Source: Limisphaerales bacterium (GTDB lineage Bacteria > Verrucomicrobiota > Verrucomicrobiia > Limisphaerales > PALSA-1396). Taken from it: a stretch of DNA of 18,432 bases. Below the pieces are notes generated by a model. It saw only the letters and a program-made list of their open reading frames with translations, was not told where the DNA came from and ran no database searches. Made by a program: the position numbers and the translations under genes. The stretch lies in the NCBI GenBank assembly GCA_003140275.1, contig PLJQ01000273.1:3766-22197 (forward strand). Reading direction: 5' to 3'. Below, in pieces: positions 17,511-18,432 of the stretch. Within the stretch, counting starts at the first letter, position 1, and every line of letters starts with the position of its first letter.

Positions 17511-18284
17511 TTATTTGCGTTTCTTTCGACGGGGTGCATGTTTCTTCGTAAGTTGTCTGGTCAATTCCTCGACACGAACCGCACGCTGTTCAAAAAGCTC
17601 GGCCAAAAGATATTCAAGTATTTCGAAGCCATTCAAAATATCATCGCGAGTTACATCACCTTGGTGGCTTGCGGTATTGCCGAGCCATTTGAGAGCCATG
17701 AGTTTGTCTCCCGCACCGGAGTTTTTTCGAGAGAATGTATCGATGCGGTCGTGAAACTTTAGAGAGTAGTATTTACCATTTTGTCCTTTACGACGTTTTG
17801 GAACAACATAGTGATCCATCAAACGCTCCAACGAAACACGAACACGACCTGCTGAAGCGGCCTGGTCTGACCACAACAGACGGAATGCAGCGCGCAACTC
17901 TGCCTTAACCTTTTTAGGACATTGCTCGGGCAACTCGAAAATGTCAGGCATCGGCCAGCAAAAGAGTGGTTTGAACTCGTTACGCCAGTCTTGTGTGCAA
18001 TTTCCTTCCTCATCCCATGACTCAAAGATCTCTGGTGATCCTTTTCCAACTAATGCAACTTCTTGACCACAATCAAGACGGCTACATCTTAGCCAGGCTG
18101 TGAAGGTATAAATAATCCAATCTGGTTCCCAATCGTCATGCTGGCGCGCAAGCTTGGATTGGATTGTCTCTACTTTATGAAGAGAATCAGGAATGAGAGT
18201 AAGTGTTCCCTTACCACAATCCGAACACGGCCACTCAGGCGCGAGATTTGCAAATAGCGCTTTTGTCCAGAGAGAGCGGTTCAT
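17511..18284 (-). CDS. DUF4145 (HEPN superfamily) protein with N-terminal zinc ribbon
   Basis: 257 aa. The N-terminal region has two cysteine pairs, Cys20-x2-Cys23 and Cys67-x4-Cys72, likely binding zinc. A DUF4145-like helical domain runs from about 110 to 235: WPMPDIFELPE, then an RVRVSLERLMDHY helix, then KWLGNTASHQGD (199-210), which fits the GNxAxH element of this family. The C-terminus is strongly basic (KKHAPRRKKRK), suggesting nucleic-acid contact. DUF4145 domains are known from restriction and other defence proteins and as stand-alone proteins of unknown function; I cannot assign a reaction. It is the first gene of a two-gene - strand unit. ATG 18284 has no Shine-Dalgarno and is preceded by an AT-rich stretch. 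Confidence 0.82.
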   Translation of the reverse strand: MNRSLWTKALFANLAPEWPCSDCGKGTLTLIPDSLHKVETIQSKLARQHDDWEPDWIIYTFTAWLRCSRLDCGQEVALVGKGSPEIFESWDEEGNCTQDWRNEFKPLFCWPMPDIFELPEQCPKKVKAELRAAFRLLWSDQAASAGRVRVSLERLMDHYVVPKRRKGQNGKYYSLKFHDRIDTFSRKNSGAGDKLMALKWLGNTASHQGDVTRDDILNGFEILEYLLAELFEQRAVRVEELTRQLTKKHAPRRKKRK

Positions 18285-18356
18285 GCAAATATTAGAATAA
18301 TTTCAACATCGGAGCGGAAATGGTTTCTTCGCAATGATATTGTTCGGCGTCCGTGG

Positions 18357-18385
18357 AGCCTAGAAAATCCAGTGCGACGTGTCAA
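18357..18385 (-). promoter_or_regulatory. Candidate promoter of the DUF4145/HEPN-like unit
   Basis: A consensus -35 TTGACA (- strand, 18380-18385) stands 17 bp from TAGGCT (18357-18362), which matches only three of six -10 bases. The leader to ATG 18284 would be about 65 nt. The spacing is ideal but the -10 is poor, so this is only a candidate. Confidence 0.28.
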
Positions 18386-18389
18386 AGCC

Positions 18390-18432
18390 GGTAGTGTCGG
18401 TCGCTGCGCCAAGGGCGCATCCTGACACTGCC
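18390..18432. repeat. 43-bp imperfect palindrome at the window edge
   Basis: The outer arms GGTAGTGTC and GACACTGCC pair with a single mismatch, and GG/CC continue the stem after one bulged base. The inner arms TGCGCC and GGCGCA close an AAG loop. It lies upstream of a gene start, has no T-run and would be strongly structured on either strand, so a dispersed REP-like palindromic unit or the end of a small mobile element is more likely than a terminator. It may continue beyond the window. Confidence 0.6.

Noticed and set aside
1..18432. CRISPR array, tRNA, rRNA or transposase
   Set aside because: I looked for regularly spaced repeats, cloverleaf arms, rRNA-like blocks and transposase motifs on both strands and saw none.

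Overview
The window looks like part of a verrucomicrobial chromosome (Verrucomicrobiota, probably a Pedosphaera/Limisphaera-like lineage). This is inferred from high-GC coding with weak or absent Shine-Dalgarno sequences and from two secreted proteins. Both end in the W-x-x-x-FTLQSA-x-x-V-x-GPY ... YFRLRQ tail that I associate with that phylum. No rRNA or other marker gene is present, so the assignment rests on protein style.

Positions 1-9095 (all + strand) hold the core of an enediyne-type polyketide locus. From left to right it contains the 3' end of an UnbU-like membrane protein, an outer-membrane beta-barrel protein, an iterative enediyne polyketide synthase (PKSE: KS-AT-ACP-KR-DH-PPTase, 2033 aa), its partner hotdog thioesterase (CalE7/SgcE10 type), and an AraC-family regulator. 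Gaps are 60, 43, 13 and 8 bp, so this is probably one transcription unit. In known enediyne cassettes PKSE and the thioesterase make a linear polyene from malonyl-CoA, and UnbL/UnbV/UnbU-type proteins help turn it into the warhead. Only the tail of unbU is visible; unbL, unbV and tailoring genes, if present, lie to the left.

Positions 9105-13213 hold two tandem paralogous units. Each has the same ungapped 60-nt leader, a secreted protein (576 and 621 aa) of unknown function, and an almost identical rho-independent terminator. The first follows the AraC gene directly and could be read from the PKS operon. Positions 13227-15992 (- strand, convergent) encode a 921-aa MMPL/RND-family exporter, a plausible efflux or self-resistance component. 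One of its expected transmembrane acidic positions is Asn.

From about 16000 the base composition becomes clearly more AT-rich and the gene content changes: a 5'-truncated trypsin-like protease remnant (+), then a two-gene - strand unit. That unit encodes a zinc-ribbon/DUF4145 (HEPN superfamily) protein and a protein with an RNxxxH HEPN-like motif, which could be a defence or toxin-like pair. The window ends in a 43-bp imperfect palindrome that looks like a dispersed repeat unit. I saw no tRNA, rRNA, CRISPR array or intact transposase.
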